From assembly GCA_015179025.1 (NCBI GenBank), contig WHUX01000167.1, positions 1-64,000 on the forward strand: a stretch of 64,000 nucleotides of DNA, written 5' to 3'. Made by a program: the position numbers and the translations under genes. Shown one piece after another: positions 20,242-33,800 of the stretch (the stretch's first letter is position 1; each line of letters starts with the position of its first letter). This DNA is from Terfezia claveryi. Lineage: Eukaryota > Ascomycota > Pezizomycetes > Pezizales > Pezizaceae. Below the pieces are notes generated by a model. The model had not been told where the DNA came from. It did not search any database and saw only the letters and a list, made by a program, of their open reading frames with translations.

Positions 20242-23200
20242 ATGTCCGCTGCTTCCACTCCCACTCCCTCTGAAAGCACCCCCAAGCTCCAGGTATTCCC
20301 CCTTCTTCATTCATAGAACTAGCCTCTTTGTTCTACTAACAGTTAAACTCAGCAAGTTACGTCAGCCCTCCCAATCACTTCTCTTTCCTTCCTACCAAGC
20401 ACACACATCTCCGAATCATTACTCCTTTCCGGAGAAGGACCAATATGTAAATTTTACTCTCCATCCACTGCCCAATTACTCCATACACGACGGATATTCT
20501 CCCGTGAAGCCATTAGAGGAATAGCTTTTGAGGACTCTGTGTTCTCATCATCACCAGCTCCGGCCCCACTGAACCATGGAGACGAAGAGGAAGCTGAGGT
20601 CGAAGGGGGAAATAGGCGAATAGTCTTTTGGGGTGGACACAGAATAGTTGTTGCTACGCTGCAAGAACTGATTGGAGACTCCCCAATAACTTCAGCTTCA
20701 GCGTCCCTGGCGAATCTTCCTCCTACAGTTATACCTAGCTCGACGATGGGATCGTATACAGATGCGCAGGTATTGATGGAGACGCCGGTAAAGGATTATG
20801 TCCACCATGCATTTTTCATCTCCCGTCTTGGAGGTTCCCTGGTGGGAGTTGTCACTAGCCATAATCTGCTATTATTATACGACCCAGATGCAAGAAAGTG
20901 GGTTAGCGAGAAGGATATGGGCGAGAGATGCATTTTATATTCTGCCACTGGGGTTTATGTTCCTAGTGAGAGTGGGGAGGGTGGAAGTGTAGTTGTAGCT
21001 GCAGGAACAGTGTTTGGGGAAATTTTGGTATGGAGTGCACCAATTGATCCACCTTTACCACCAGTGTCAGAATCTCCACCAGGCGCACATAGCAGGACAC
21101 ACTCTGTCGACTCTGAGGCATGGACCGAGTTGGCAAGTGATTCGGAGGGGGAGGGCTGGGAGGAGCTAACAAAAAGCACGGTGCTGGGGTCCCGGGCAGG
21201 GACGCCAAAAGGCCATCCACGGAATAAAAACAGGGCTGTGGAGTTGCAGTACAGGCTCAAGGGACATGAAGGGTCAATATTTGGGGTTGATATTTCACCA
21301 AGGTACGACTCTGGAGATCGTAAGAGGTATTTGGTGAGCTGTAGCGATGATCGTACAGTTCGAGTATGGGACATCTCCCGAGTTGACCAGAATGATGAGG
21401 ATGGAGAGGTGGATGGGAAGCTGGCCGAGTCGCTGGCTTGGGATGAACTAGGTGTTGATGAATTGAGAGGGACCGGATTTACATCTGTTGAAGGTACGAA
21501 GGGCAAGGAGGGCCCAAAGAGTGATTGTGTTGCGATTGGATGGGGACACCAGGCTAGAATCTGGAATTGCAGATTTTTACAGAAATTGTCCACATCATCA
21601 TCCTCAATACATCCGATGATTAATATCGTCACTACCTCCGAGGATCTCACCTCAAAGATATGGGGCTATAACGCTGACTTGATGACCTCAACAGCTTCTC
21701 TGAAGCCGCAAAATACTCAGTCGGTGGTCGAGCTATTGTGTCTGAGCTCTACATTACTACATAGTGGAAAGAATGTTTTTGCACTTGCAATCGCTGAAAA
21801 TCACAAGCTACTGGCTACAGGAGGACATGACGGGCGTATAGCAATAGTCAGCTATGACACCGGAGATGGAGACCCCGATGAGGAGCGGTATGAATGGGAA
21901 CTGGACGCCCCTGGAAATGAAAATGTAGAAATGGAGTTGGAAGCAATTGAGCGCAATCTTGCTGGGCTGAACATCACCCGGGCAAGGGCCTCGCTAGACA
22001 AAACTGAAAGCTCTGGGGGGAAACCTAAACCATCAGCAGATCAATTCCGCAACTATGCTGTGGTGGATAGTAATCGATATATCGTGTGTACTAGTAAGGG
22101 TTATCTAGCAATGTACACTTTTCCCACTAGCAAGTGTCCCGGTCGCAATTCTACTCCTACAGCGGGAGGGTGGCGGACGCTGGGGCAATGGGTTAACCTT
22201 GGTGGTGTATCCTCAGTTGCGGTGTGGCAAGGTGTGGGGCTGGTGGCAGCACAGGATAGGACCGGGATGGTTGGGATTATTGATTTGGATGATTTTGGTG
22301 ATGGAGGCGATGAAGAGGGGTACGATTTAAAGGGAAAAAAGGGTAGGTGGTGGCAGGCTGGGGATGGTAACCCAGGACTTATGTTCTGTGGGAGGCACGA
22401 TGGTAAGCATCATCCACTTTTGAGTGCTTTGAATACCCTAAATTTAATTAACCTCCCAATAGACCTATTCTATCTCCTCACAACCTCCCTTCTCACCCCC
22501 GAAGTTCGCCTCCACCTCTTTCCCGATCCCCGCGTCTCCTCTCCATCGATCCGCAACTCTCCCAACCCACCTCCCCGCACCAAGACCATTATCCTCTGCC
22601 CCTCACCAAACTTCCACTCTGTGACGTCCTACCATCTAGACTTCGCCCAAGGCCTCCTGTTCCTCGGCTCTCGTTCAGGTGTGCTTTGCGTCTTTGATGT
22701 CTGGAGCGGAGTTGACACAGACGTCATGCTCAACCCGCTCGAGAGCTGGAAGGGTTGGTGCGATAAAGACGCAATTACCGAGATTATGGCGTATCCCACA
22801 CAAGCAGGTGGGGTTGCAAGACAGCAACAGGAAGGTGGAGATCCTAGAACACAGACGTTTGCGCCGACCCCGGCGAGAACTGGGTTGACGAGGAGCTCTA
22901 GAATCCTAACTACCGGCCGGAATGGGGTTTATGCGATTTTGGATGTTTTGCTTACGCCGAATGCGGGGTCGGAGACGAGTACCTCCCAGATTACGCTCAC
23001 GAAATTACATATCAAGAAATTATTGAATGGGGGGTCTATTGAGGGGGCATATCATCGCATTCCTAGCGGAGGTGGTGGTGGTAGCATAGGAGATCTCCTT
23101 GTTTACGGATTTAGGGGCAAATCGTTCTTTGTCTGGAACGAGACAAGAGGGTATGAGGTCCTGTCTGAAGAGTGCGGGGGTGGGCACCGAAGCTGGGTAT

Positions 23201-24861
23201 TCCATCCAACCAGAGAGGGAGAGGGGGTGGGTTGGTTTACCTGGACGCAAGCGGGGAGGATGTATGTCCTGAGAGCGAAGAAGGCAAGGAGGGCGTTACT
23301 ACAAATAGGAGGGCATGGAAGGGAGATTAAAGCTCTTGCAATCTCGCCTGCCCCTATAGGCGGGGGAAATAAGCTAATTGCGACGGGTGCAGAGGATACT
23401 TTGATTAGGTTGAGCGTGTTGAGGACAGAGAAGACGGAGAAAGGGAAGGTTGTGCTGGGCCTAAAGGGGGTGGCGGTATTTAAGAGGCATACGACTGGAG
23501 TGCAACATTTAGAGTGGTCGGGGTGTGGGAAATATCTTTTTTCAAGTGGAGGGGTGGAGGAGTTTTATATTTGGAGAGTGAGAAGGTTGAATGATCCTAC
23601 GGGGAACAAAAATAAGGATGCAGTGGGGGTGGTATGTGAAGCTGCGTGTCCCGTACAAAGTGTCGTGCCCGATTTGAGGATTTTGGGATTCGATGTAAGT
23701 ACCGTGGGAGTACCCTGGACAGAGGAAGGAAGAGGAAAGGCATTTTTAATTAGCATGGTGTATTCGGATTCAAGCATCAAGGTTTGGTTGTATGATCCGA
23801 GCGGGAAGACGTTTAGGATTGTAGTGCAGGGGAGGTATAAGACGAGTTGTTTGTGTCAGGTGAAACATTTCATTCATAGGAGGGAGTTGACAAATCTTGC
23901 TGCCAATGGGTATACTGAGCAACACAGCACAGTGGGGACGTATGATAGCATGTTTTTGTTATTCGTTGCAGGAACGGACGGGTATGTGACGGTTTACGAT
24001 ATTACCACTTCACTTCGAAAGGCCGGGATTTCGGTTACCCCACTGGGAGCGACATTTCCTGTATCTGGGGAAGGTCCCAGTGGTCATGGAGAGGGCTCGC
24101 TTAATCCGCAGCCACTCCCGGAATTGATTGCAAGACCAGATTTACTCACTTCCCCACCGCCACCGACGCAGCTTCTACCATCCCCGCCAATGGAGGGGTG
24201 GACGATGAAGGTCCACCAGAGCTCAGTGAAGAGTATGGAGATTTTTTCGTTGGATGTAAGTGCAAGCGGGAGTGTGGGAAATAGGTTTGGTGGATATGAG
24301 AGGCCTCCATATCAGGCGCCTTGGGGAGGAGAAGGCACAGGGAAAGTATCAGTGGTAATGTTGACGGGTGGGGATGATACTGCGTTTGTATGCTCAGTGT
24401 TTACGATTACTACTTGGGTGGAGATTGGGGGGGATGCTGGGGAACACCACCATCATCAAGGTGGTAATGGCTATCATAAACAAACTACCACTTGGGTTCT
24501 ACAGAATGTCCCAGAGGCTCACACGAGTGCTATCACGGGGGTGACGAGGGTGAAAAAGGGCAAGATGAGGTGGAGTGGAGACGTAGATGCTGCGCCGGTG
24601 AAAGAGGTCAGTCTTGGAGTGGTGAGTGTCGGAGTGGATAGGGTGGTGAAGGGGTGGGATGTGGGACTGCTAATGGGAGTGGAGAGCGAGGTGAAGGTTA
24701 AGGTAGAAGAGAGGAGGGAAGTGAAAGGGTATAGCCCGGTGGCGGATATTAGTGGGGTTAGGGAGCTTGGGGAAGGATTGGAGGGTGGGAGGAGTGGGGA
24801 GGTGGGGGCTAGGGTGGTAGTGGTGGGGGTGGGAGTTGACGTTTGGGACGTTGTTGTTTAA
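20242..24861 (+). CDS. RTT10: WD40 protein Rtt10/WDR6, tRNA 2'-O-methyltransferase partner
   Basis: Large beta-propeller protein, about 1519 aa. Exon 1 is 20242-20292 (MSAASTPTPSESTPKLQ), the intron is 20293-20352, and exon 2 is 20353-24861; the join is in phase 0. The start of exon 2 encodes LLLSGEGPICKFYS, the usual first blade of this family. Further WD repeats are seen in LKGHEGSIFGVDISPRYD with SCSDDRTVRVWDIS, in GHDGRIAIVSYD, in IGGHGREIKALAISPAP with ATGAEDTLIRLSVL, and in a C-terminal SVGVDRVVKGWDVG. Yeast Rtt10/Trm734 and human WDR6 partner Trm7/FTSJ1 for methylation of the tRNA wobble position 34. Acidic and Gly-rich insertions lie between blades, as in other fungi. The gene stands alone, with about 1.5 kb to its downstream neighbour. 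Confidence 0.85.
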
Positions 24862-26366
24862 GTTAGACCGCAGGGGGGTTTAAGTTAGACCGCAGGGGGA
24901 TGCAGGAGGAGAGAGGGAAGATAATTGCAATTTAGATATACTTTTGACTTTATTTTTTTATGCTGAATATTCCGGTGTCATGAGAAATGTCCTTAGTCAG
25001 TTAGTTGGTTTTGGTTCCTTCGTTATATTCTTTTGACTAACAGACCTGTTATCCTGACTTGAGCGCTTTATGTTGTACATTTGCTTTTCTAGAATGTATT
25101 TTAGTATTTGGGGATTAGGCTTGCTTGGGCCCTGAAGTTTAAGCCACCATTATCCTACATAAAATACTAATTTAAGAGTCCTTCGTGGACTCCACCAGTG
25201 CCAACATATAATGGGGAACACATTTATAATAGTTCAATCATCCCGAATTTACTGACTCATGGAGCAGTTACCCTGGCAGATTGATGACCTAGGATTGTGT
25301 GCTTACGATAGGCTAATCACTCTCAGAAATTTACCTCGCGATCTCGAATACAGCCTTGCTCCCCACCCCATCAAACTCAAAAATATGGCCGCAGCTCCCT
25401 TAAAAGTCTTTATGCAGATAATCTATTCACCCATTTTTCTCAAAATCCCGGCTTTGCCACACGTTCCTCCGCTCAAAAATATATCCTTTAAGTCAGAGCA
25501 ATTTAAATTACCCTCAATGGGTTGAGGGTAACTTTATAATTGAGGGTCTCGACAAACTTGGGGTACCCGATTCTCTTTCTGATCTTTGAGTGCAACAAAT
25601 CGATTAAGAAAATTTAAATTATTCGGCCATTACTTTAAAAAAAAAAAAAAGGTTTATGTGTGGGGTCTTAAGTCTGGTCATCAGCCCACTGGAATAAATT
25701 TTTTTCTTTTTTATGACAAAAAAAAAATAAATAAATAAGTTTGAATACGATTAATGGTTGAGAAAAAAAAAAAAAAAAAAAAAAAAGAAAACTAATCTAG
25801 AGCTTTTTCTTTACCTTCTCAATATGGTCAGGGGGATAAATCTTATGAAATGAGTTGTTAGGTAACCTATGTCTCACAAAGGGGAGGTGAGGTGGGGGGA
25901 TGCTAATGTGAAGTACGATGTCCTTTCGGATTTTATTATTTTTTCTTTTTTCACACGTATGCATATGGCGCAAGTAGAGAGACCCTTCACCTATTCCCTC
26001 GATAACAGCTTCTTATTCGAAATTTTAATTTCCAGTGGGTTTCTGTCTCTCGTACAAAATCCAGGTTAGGAGTTCTACAGGTTAACCATCACGGTAATTT
26101 GAAGTTCCAACTGAGTGTGAGTTGAGGGTAAATATATGAGAAACTGGTGCAGAGAATGTTGTTCTAGCAGAAAACAGCATTGGAAAGCAAGCTGAACCCA
26201 GCCAATCGGATTGCAAGTCAGCACTTCTGAAATAGTTCTAGGTAAACGCTTCATTTGACTATACATATGCCTCAAGCTTTTTTCCTCTGATACACTACTA
26301 TTTATAAAAAAAAGTAACAGATCAAGCAGTAAAATAAACTAAACTCCATCACCAATCTCCCAGCTC
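24862..26366. other. Spacer between RTT10 and PRP17 (convergent 3' ends)
   Basis: Contains the 3' regions of both convergent genes. A short tandem repeat of about 22 bp, GTTTAAGTTAGACCGCAGGG, lies just after the RTT10 stop (24858-24900). Several A-rich low-complexity tracts lie between 25630 and 25790. No gene is seen. Confidence 0.5.
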
Positions 26367-28311
26367 TTAATCCCAGAACTTAATCAACCCATCCAACGCC
26401 CCCGTCACAACCTTACTACTCTCCTGCGGATGCCACCCCACGCAGGTAACCGGGCCCTCACTCGCCTGTATCTTATGATACATCTTACAACCTCTCCAAC
26501 TCCAAAAACACACAAACCCGCCACTATCACCCGAGACCAGAAATTGCCCATCAGGGCTAATATCCAAATCAATTGCATAACCCGCATTATTATGCCCTCT
26601 AAAGCTCTTCTTCCTATTCTGCCTAAACTTATCTGTGCTTGCATAAACCACAATCTGATTATCCCCACTCTGATACGCCACATATTTTCCCGACGGATGT
26701 GGAGCAGCACGGACAAGTGGATACATATACGGTTCTGCGATGAATTTGATTGGGACTGGCAGCCCGTATTCCCACGCTCGGAGGGATTTATCGTCAGAGG
26801 TGGTGATGAACCTTCGGTCTTCGTCAACGAACGTAATAGTATTGACTGGGCCAAGGTGGTAATCGTATTCCTGCACGACTTCCTTCGTGCGGATATCAAA
26901 TTGTACAATTTTCTTGTCAGACATACCGGCGAGGAATTCGTGTTGGATGGAGGGGTTGAAGCGGATTACGTGGGGGATTTTGCCTGTGGTGAAGTGGGAG
27001 GTGCAGGAACCAGTTTCGGTGTCCCAGAGTTTCATTTGCCGGTCGTAGGAGGCGGAAATGAAGGCTTTGCCGTCGTTGGTGAAGGTGATATCGGTTATGG
27101 ATTTTGAGTGGCCGTTGTATGTACGGAGAAGCTCACGTTGGTGATAGACGTCCCATAGCTATTATAATGGTCAGTTAAGTGGTAAACTGTAAGACAATAA
27201 AGTATGTATACCTTAATCTTGGAATCCGCTCCAGAACTCAATAGCAAATGCCCACTTGTCGGGAAAAAGCGCAAAGCAGTGATGGGCTTCGTGTGCCCAC
27301 TCCAAGTATGCACCAACTTCTTTGGTATGTAATTTGTGATACTCCCCACCTCCTTGCCCAAATCCACATCCAAATCCTGTGGAACATGCATATACGTCCT
27401 CCCTTGGTAATCGTACATCTGACTCCCATGAAACTCCGTCTGCTCAACCCCAGAAGTATTGACATCGAGATACTCCGCTCCAGCTTTATCAATAATCGGA
27501 TTCGACAATGGTGCTACCACCTCCTCTTCATACTCCTCATCGCTAGCCAGCCCAGACTCAGCACGAGCGGCTTCATCAATCAACGCCTGCTCGTCATCCC
27601 TATACCCTGCCCAAGGTCCTTGATATGCATTCTCTCCATCCAACACCCCCGGATCACCTTTTTTGAACCTCTTTGCCCTGATAGCCCCCGTCTCTGCCTT
27701 CGATGGTCGGTACTCTACCACGTCCCTCCCACCATGTAACCTCGCAGAATCAACATTCCCAATTAACGCATTCGGGTATGCCGGGTTCTTAGCATATCCT
27801 AAACTCGTAAACGTCCTCTGCTGTGCATTAAATGTTGCGTCCGAAATCGCCGCTTCTTCCGCGTACCCAGTCAATACATTCTTCCGCTTCAACGTGTTCG
27901 CCTCATTGACATCCCCATGGGCCTTAAACGGGTTTGCTGGGCCCTGATACGGTCTGGAAAGGTCAGAATAGGGCATGCTGTAGGCGAGTGTAGTATCTGT
28001 CGGCTTAACGAGGGACATTGAAAGTTGCATGGGATCCTAAGGAGCGTTGGGTCGGAGAGCCAGTCAGTTAGCGAGCCTGTCTTCGGGTTGGGTTCTCCTT
28101 TGCTCCCCCTCTTCCTGCTTTTTCTCCTTCTTCTAGCACAGCGGGTTGGTCATCCTGATGATAGTAGAAGAAAACGTAAGGGCCATTAACTTACCTCGAG
28201 AGAAACATCTGGAGCAGCTACAACTCCGCTAGCTAGAGGGACTGCCGAGACTGGAGCAGGGGATGGACTGGCCTCATCGTCACTGGATCCGTAGTCTACT
28301 AGCATGGACAT
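26367..28311 (-). CDS. PRP17: Pre-mRNA splicing factor Prp17/CDC40
   Basis: WD40 protein needed for the second step of splicing within the spliceosome. Exons on the minus strand: 28311-28195, 28036-27212, 27158-26367, all joined in phase 0, giving about 577 aa, very close to human CDC40 and fission yeast Prp17. The N terminus is MSMLVDYGSSDDE, followed by the family segment PYQGPANPF and TGYAEEAAISDATFN. Repeats begin at HTWSGHTKPITALRFFP with SSGADSKIKLWD, then YNGHSKSITDITF with SYDRQMKLWDTETG, and end with VTCVGWHPQESSKVVTG and a terminal IKFWD. Introns are 158 and 53 nt. The start was chosen because the first exon supplies the conserved acidic N terminus. Confidence 0.93.
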
Positions 28312-29056
28312 TTCTGCTGCCGTTGTTGTTATTGCCGTTGCGTGGATGGGACCGACGACGTCGCGCCAGCCACCTAGAACTTAGATTAGGCATAATCTGA
28401 AAGTGGCATAGCGCCTGCTAAATATGCAATCGATGAAGAACACATGCACCGCATGAGCATCTCTACTTTTCACATGTAAAAACCTCAAGCTCCAAATACG
28501 TACATGTACCTCTTAAGTAGACATGTATTAAAATTTGTGTTTGTGACTCCAAGCTTCTGCCCCATCTGTCTACCAACAAATATTCATAATGCCCCACAAA
28601 GGAATATCTTAAGCAACCCAATGACAACAAAAAGCAGCGCAGTGCGATAAGAGAAAAATCGAACAGCCAATAGGAACATAGGAGAGGCGAATAATAAGTT
28701 GACACAGCAGAATCATGCTGATAAGAAACGCAAAAAAAAAAATTCCAATTAGAGATACCCGCATCTCAAGTCAACCCAGGAGATATAAACGAGGTAGAAA
28801 GAAACACAATAAATTCGAAATTCCCATCACAGCCACACACTACGTCAACAACCCTTGATCAAATTCACAGTTAACGCTCCCCCAAATCCCAATATTTTTT
28901 TTCACTTTTTGTGGTAAGAAAGCCCCAGAACACTCGATTATGTTTTTTGTCTCTGAGAACGCCCGTAATGCATATAGAAACAGCCATGGCCTCGTTTCAA
29001 AATCGTGAAAATTGATCGTATGGCACAACGAGATGCTGCTGCCTTCTAGTCGCCAA
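28312..29056. other. Spacer between PRP17 and the PPZ gene
   Basis: Promoter side of PRP17 and 3' side of the PPZ gene. No further gene or RNA can be supported. Confidence 0.45.
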
Positions 29057-30884
29057 TTACACACTTTGTGCTGTTTGACTCGCAGGCTAGAGTGAGAGAA
29101 CATACAAGTTAGCATGTGTTAAGAAGAGCTGCGTGTATGAGATGATGTGCACATACCGGACTCTGCGGCAACATGCTGGATCGCCTGCCCTTGCCCTTCT
29201 TCATTTGTTGCTTCAGGGCTGTTGAATCCAGCGGTTTCAGTAACTCGAAGCTGCACAATAGCTCTCCTGATACCGACATAACAGCCCCCCAGTTATCAAA
29301 TTCTCCACAATACTAGCAATTGCCGTTAGTAAATACAACCATTCACTAATCACGGAGTTATACTCACATTCGGTGCAGAAAACACTGTGACAAGTGTCCG
29401 GTCATTGAAAAACTCGTAACCATCTTCAACTACCATGTGTGCTCTACAAACGAGGTCGAAGTCATGCTGCTGAAGGAAATCCAAGATGACCTTCTTATTG
29501 AAGCAATAACTTACACCTCTCTCATTCTCTTCCCATTCTGTTTCCATGTCCGCCGGGTCACTCCAAAGTAGATCGTTCAGAAGGCCATAATCGGGAACAT
29601 CCGTAGGCCGCGCCAATGCTCTTATGTCGTCCATGTGTTGGAGAGTAGGGGAAAGGCCTCCATGAACGCAGAATATTTTGCCTGCTACAATTGCGGCTAT
29701 AGGCAAGGTGTTAAACGTGTCGACAAAAGTCTTCCAGATTTTAATGTTACACCGCCGCTTGCATTCGTCGTAAAAGCCGTAAACTACAGTACATGACAAT
29801 GTTAGCAAGGTCCATCAGTTCCAAGGGTATAAAGGCCCTTGCCTCTTGTCACGTTAGCACACTCGTGATTGCCCCTCAGAAGGAAGAAGTTCTCAGGAAA
29901 TTTGAGTTTGTAGCACATGAGCAGTAATATTGTCTCAAGACTTTGCTTGCCTCGATCAACATAGTCCCCCAGGAACAGATAATTGGAAGTTGGTGGGAAA
30001 CCACACATCTCAAACATTCGGATAAGGTCAGTATATTGCCCGTGAACATCCCCTACGATTTTTACTGGTGGTGAAAGCTCAATTAGGGAAGGTTGAGACA
30101 ACAAGACTTCTCTAGCAGCAGTGCAAATTGCTGTAATTTCCGCATTCTTGAGACAAACGGCCTTGGTGATCTTGCCTGAGTATGCGGCGTCTAATAACCT
30201 TGAGATCATATCATCAAGGTCAATGATCCTCAAGGCTGCCATACCCATGGCTGGGGATGTCCCAGGTGCTACCCCATTACTATTGCCATTCTTGAGTGTA
30301 TCTCGAACAATATTGTTAAGAGGAATAACGGCGTTCGGGCGTTTAATGAGAATAGACTCCTTAGGCTGTTGTGTGGGTAGCGGGGGCTGAATTGCGGAAA
30401 CTGGGGCGTCCGATACATTATCTACACTCAAGTCATCAAGAGCATGATGCCCCTTCCCAACAGATGCCCCTTTCACAGGAGAGAGGGGAGGGGTGAGATT
30501 GGCGGGATCAAGTACTGTTGACTCTGAATCAACTGCAGTCTCCTCTGACGGTAGAGACCTTTGAGATGAATTCGCAGAAGCTCCTGGAGTAGACGGTAAG
30601 GAGGACCTTCGTTTAACCCGTCCGGTTGCTGCACTGGGTGATGCATCGGACTGTACTGGTGTTTGGGACCTTGGAAGGGTTGTCGATGACCCTGTAGGGC
30701 TGTCTCTATCCTTCTCTTTGTCCTTCGACGATGAGATCTTACTTTTCAGGGTTTCTCGAAAAGACCTGGTCGAGCCTTGTGTATCAGTTTTGACCATAGG
30801 TACCGTGTCGCTCAAATTCGCCACAGAGTGATTTGGGGTTCCATTGGTGCTCCCTAGTTTAGTCTTGGATGCTTGTTGACCCAT
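29057..30884 (-). CDS. PPZ1: Serine/threonine protein phosphatase PPZ
   Basis: Fungal PP1-like phosphatase, known from yeast for roles in cation homeostasis and cell integrity. Exons: 30884-29843, 29783-29368, 29312-29157, 29086-29057, about 547 aa. The N-terminal 220 residues are Ser/Thr-rich and begin MGQQASK, an N-myristoylation signal typical of PPZ. The catalytic domain shows [50 protein letters not shown] and [16 protein letters not shown], so all metal-binding residues are present. [10 protein letters not shown] separates PPZ from ordinary PP1 (usually RAHQ). The first intron (29842-29784) appears to be GC-AG: the exon ends ACAAGAG before GCAAGG, and only this join keeps [10 protein letters not shown] in frame. 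The last exon is 10 codons. Confidence 0.93.
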
Positions 30885-33800
30885 AGTGAGTTGTTGTCTG
30901 AACTATGCACTCTTCCTGGCAACAGGAGACTGCTGTCTTCCTTCTATGTTCCTAGATGTGGTTACGGATAATATTGATGCGATGCAGGTGTTTATGGAGG
31001 GCGTTGGGGTATGAAGATCGAGTCTCGGTGCTTTCGTGAATCCAAGGCTGATAAATGGACGGGACGCTATGGAGGCTCAACGAGCGAATGGTAGTACCGG
31101 AGACACCACCTCTCAGTGATGGACTTCGTTTTGGAGAAGTCACAGCTACTTCTACTTGCGGTGGGCAGAGCAGTGTATGGTGACTGGCCAGAGGATGGAC
31201 ACGATACTTTGCCTGGATCTTGGTGATCAGACTGTGTGTGGGTGCACGGCCGGGATGCAAGGAGGTTGGAATAAGGAACTTTGTGTTATCCGAAGGTGAG
31301 GCGGAGGAACAAGTTTAGGGATGGGATGGGGGCTGTTTTGAAAACTCAAGTATGTACGGGCGAGCGTGTGTCCTTGTGCCTAAAACTTTGGTGAGCAAGC
31401 GTGTCAGTCAGCCTTCCAATGAGATGCATGCGAGATGAGACAGATTTAAAAGTATTGGGGCAACTTTGTGACGAACGAACCCAGCCGCAACACACACTCA
31501 CGGTTCACAGGGGGGGGGAGGCACCACTTCTTCGTCTTCTTTGCTATTCTACACTCCTTCTGTTTCTCCACGGCTCGATGCCAGACCCGCTGCTCTCGGG
31601 CGTGTGTGGCAGGAGGCTTCTAAAGCTTAGCCCCGCCAATTTGAGTTGAGTGAACACCTCTCCCCCATGCCAAAACATAATAGCCTGCTAGCGGCTTGTC
31701 CATGTGGACACATACCTTACGGCTCCGGCAAAGAAATCCAAGACAAAACAGCGTACCTACCTGTTATCTGTGGTTTGGGTGATGTGAATCAGAAGTCCTC
31801 CTCCAGCTAGGCGCCCCTTGACAAGTCGTCGCTCACTCGGGCCACTGGATTTGGGGGAGAAGTGCCGGTATCGAATTCTTGTCGAGGCAAGGGCGGTGGG
31901 CATGGGCAGAGTTGTTTGAGAGAGCAAGCCGGCTGTATCTCGATTGGAAAGAGGTTGAGTGGGAGGAGGGAGGTGGTTAATACAGGTCGATTCACTGTCA
32001 CAGGTATGCCGGATGTGGATAAACAGATTTATGGTGGCAGCTGCCCGGTGTGTGTGGGCCGTGGATCTGTAGCAAACGGCCAGCAGTCAATGCGCAACAA
32101 ACTGAGGCCCTCCAGTGGCGATATCTTGAGGATAGGCCGGGGGGTTTGGAAGGGTTATAGTCGTGCTGAGTTCGAGCGTTTCAGGAGATGCGAGCAGCGG
32201 AGAAGGGAGTGCACGATGAGTCAATGGGTGGACCGGATGGGTTTCCAGGAATGACGAGGTACAATTCTACGAGGGCCTTGTGCCGAGACTAGGTGCAATT
32301 GATGGGCGAAGGGCTTGCTCTTTGGGGGGGGGGGTGTTCGAGAGGCTGCACACACAGGATTGGGGAACCAAGTATTAGTGCGACAACCATGCAAGCCCGC
32401 TTACACCCAACTGTGCCAAGCGCTTAACTTTCACCTACCAACTTAATAAGGCGACCCATCGATATTTTATATGGAGCTCGCGGTTGCCTAAATGGTGTGC
32501 GTGCTATTCGGAGGCAAGTCCACTGATTGCATCTACTAGCAGCTCGCCGAGGACTCGTGATGAATCCACAACATAGCCTCAGCTCACAGTGTAGGTCGAC
32601 GAGGTACATGAGTTTACTTCTGCGGGCATGGGTCTGCAAGATATGTAGCTTCTGCAAGAGGTCTACTCTTGCTGTTTTGTATCTAGAGCTGCACTTGCCT
32701 TCACCTAAACCTTCCCGCGTGCAGGGGCGGATACAAGTTTATTGCAAACCCCCCACCATGGAAATTGGCATGATTAGCAAGAAGATACTTACTCGTCTTC
32801 ATTTTCTTAACAGATGAAGGCCTTCTGGTTCATCACCTCTTCCATGTAGTACATCACGCCTCGGTCCAAATGTATCCAATTGTATGCACAGGATTTTCCC
32901 CTGGCTGGCAGAAGCAAAACCCCGCTAGGTAAGGCCACTGCGCTTGCATCCCAGTCCACCCATCCATCCCACCAGAAACCAGAAATGATCCGGTCCCACT
33001 CGGAGTCCGCTGCTCCACTAAAACTAACACGATGCTGGCTCCCGTTCTCTGATCTCCTGGATTTGCTTTTGCATGCAACCTCCAAGCCTATTGAATGCTG
33101 GAGGTCGGGGACCATAGGAGCACCGTTATATCTGGCATCCTTGTACCCGATATACCAGAAATTAGAGCAATACCTCTGAGGACCTCATTTACTCACTTCT
33201 CAGAGTGGTATTTTGTACAAGGTATACCCCGTCAGCTCAGGACAGTAGAGGAGAACGAATGGTTAGAAACGCGAGTTTTTTTTTGACACTTTTTTTTCCG
33301 CCTGACTTACAAGGATGTGCACCCTCTCGAAATAAGCAACGGAGTGATCCAGGGCAGGAGCATAAATGCCACTGCATTCGTAAAGCACGGTCGCTGAGTA
33401 CATGACTGCGTGGGATTCCCTCCCATGACATGCGTTCTCTTCCGAGTCCTTATCCAAAACTGTGACGCTAAAATACTGGATACGACAAACTATCGTGGGA
33501 GGAATTAATATGTGGTACAGTGTGCTACCACAGAAAAGAATGCATACTTAATCATAATTCCTACCCACCGTCAGGACCCCAGTCATAAGAGATGATATTG
33601 ACGCACCGTTTAGTGCAATCAGTTTAATAACTGCGGATATCATGCGAAAATTTAATACCGGTAGCACTGAGATTTGGCAGGTTACAGGCATGTGATTCCA
33701 AGGGATCGTGGCGCTGACCTCTCTGAACAATCAAAAGCAAGGTAACTTGACTTGGGAATTTCAAACCTTGAGCGCCACGATCACTTTTGCCTGTAAATAT

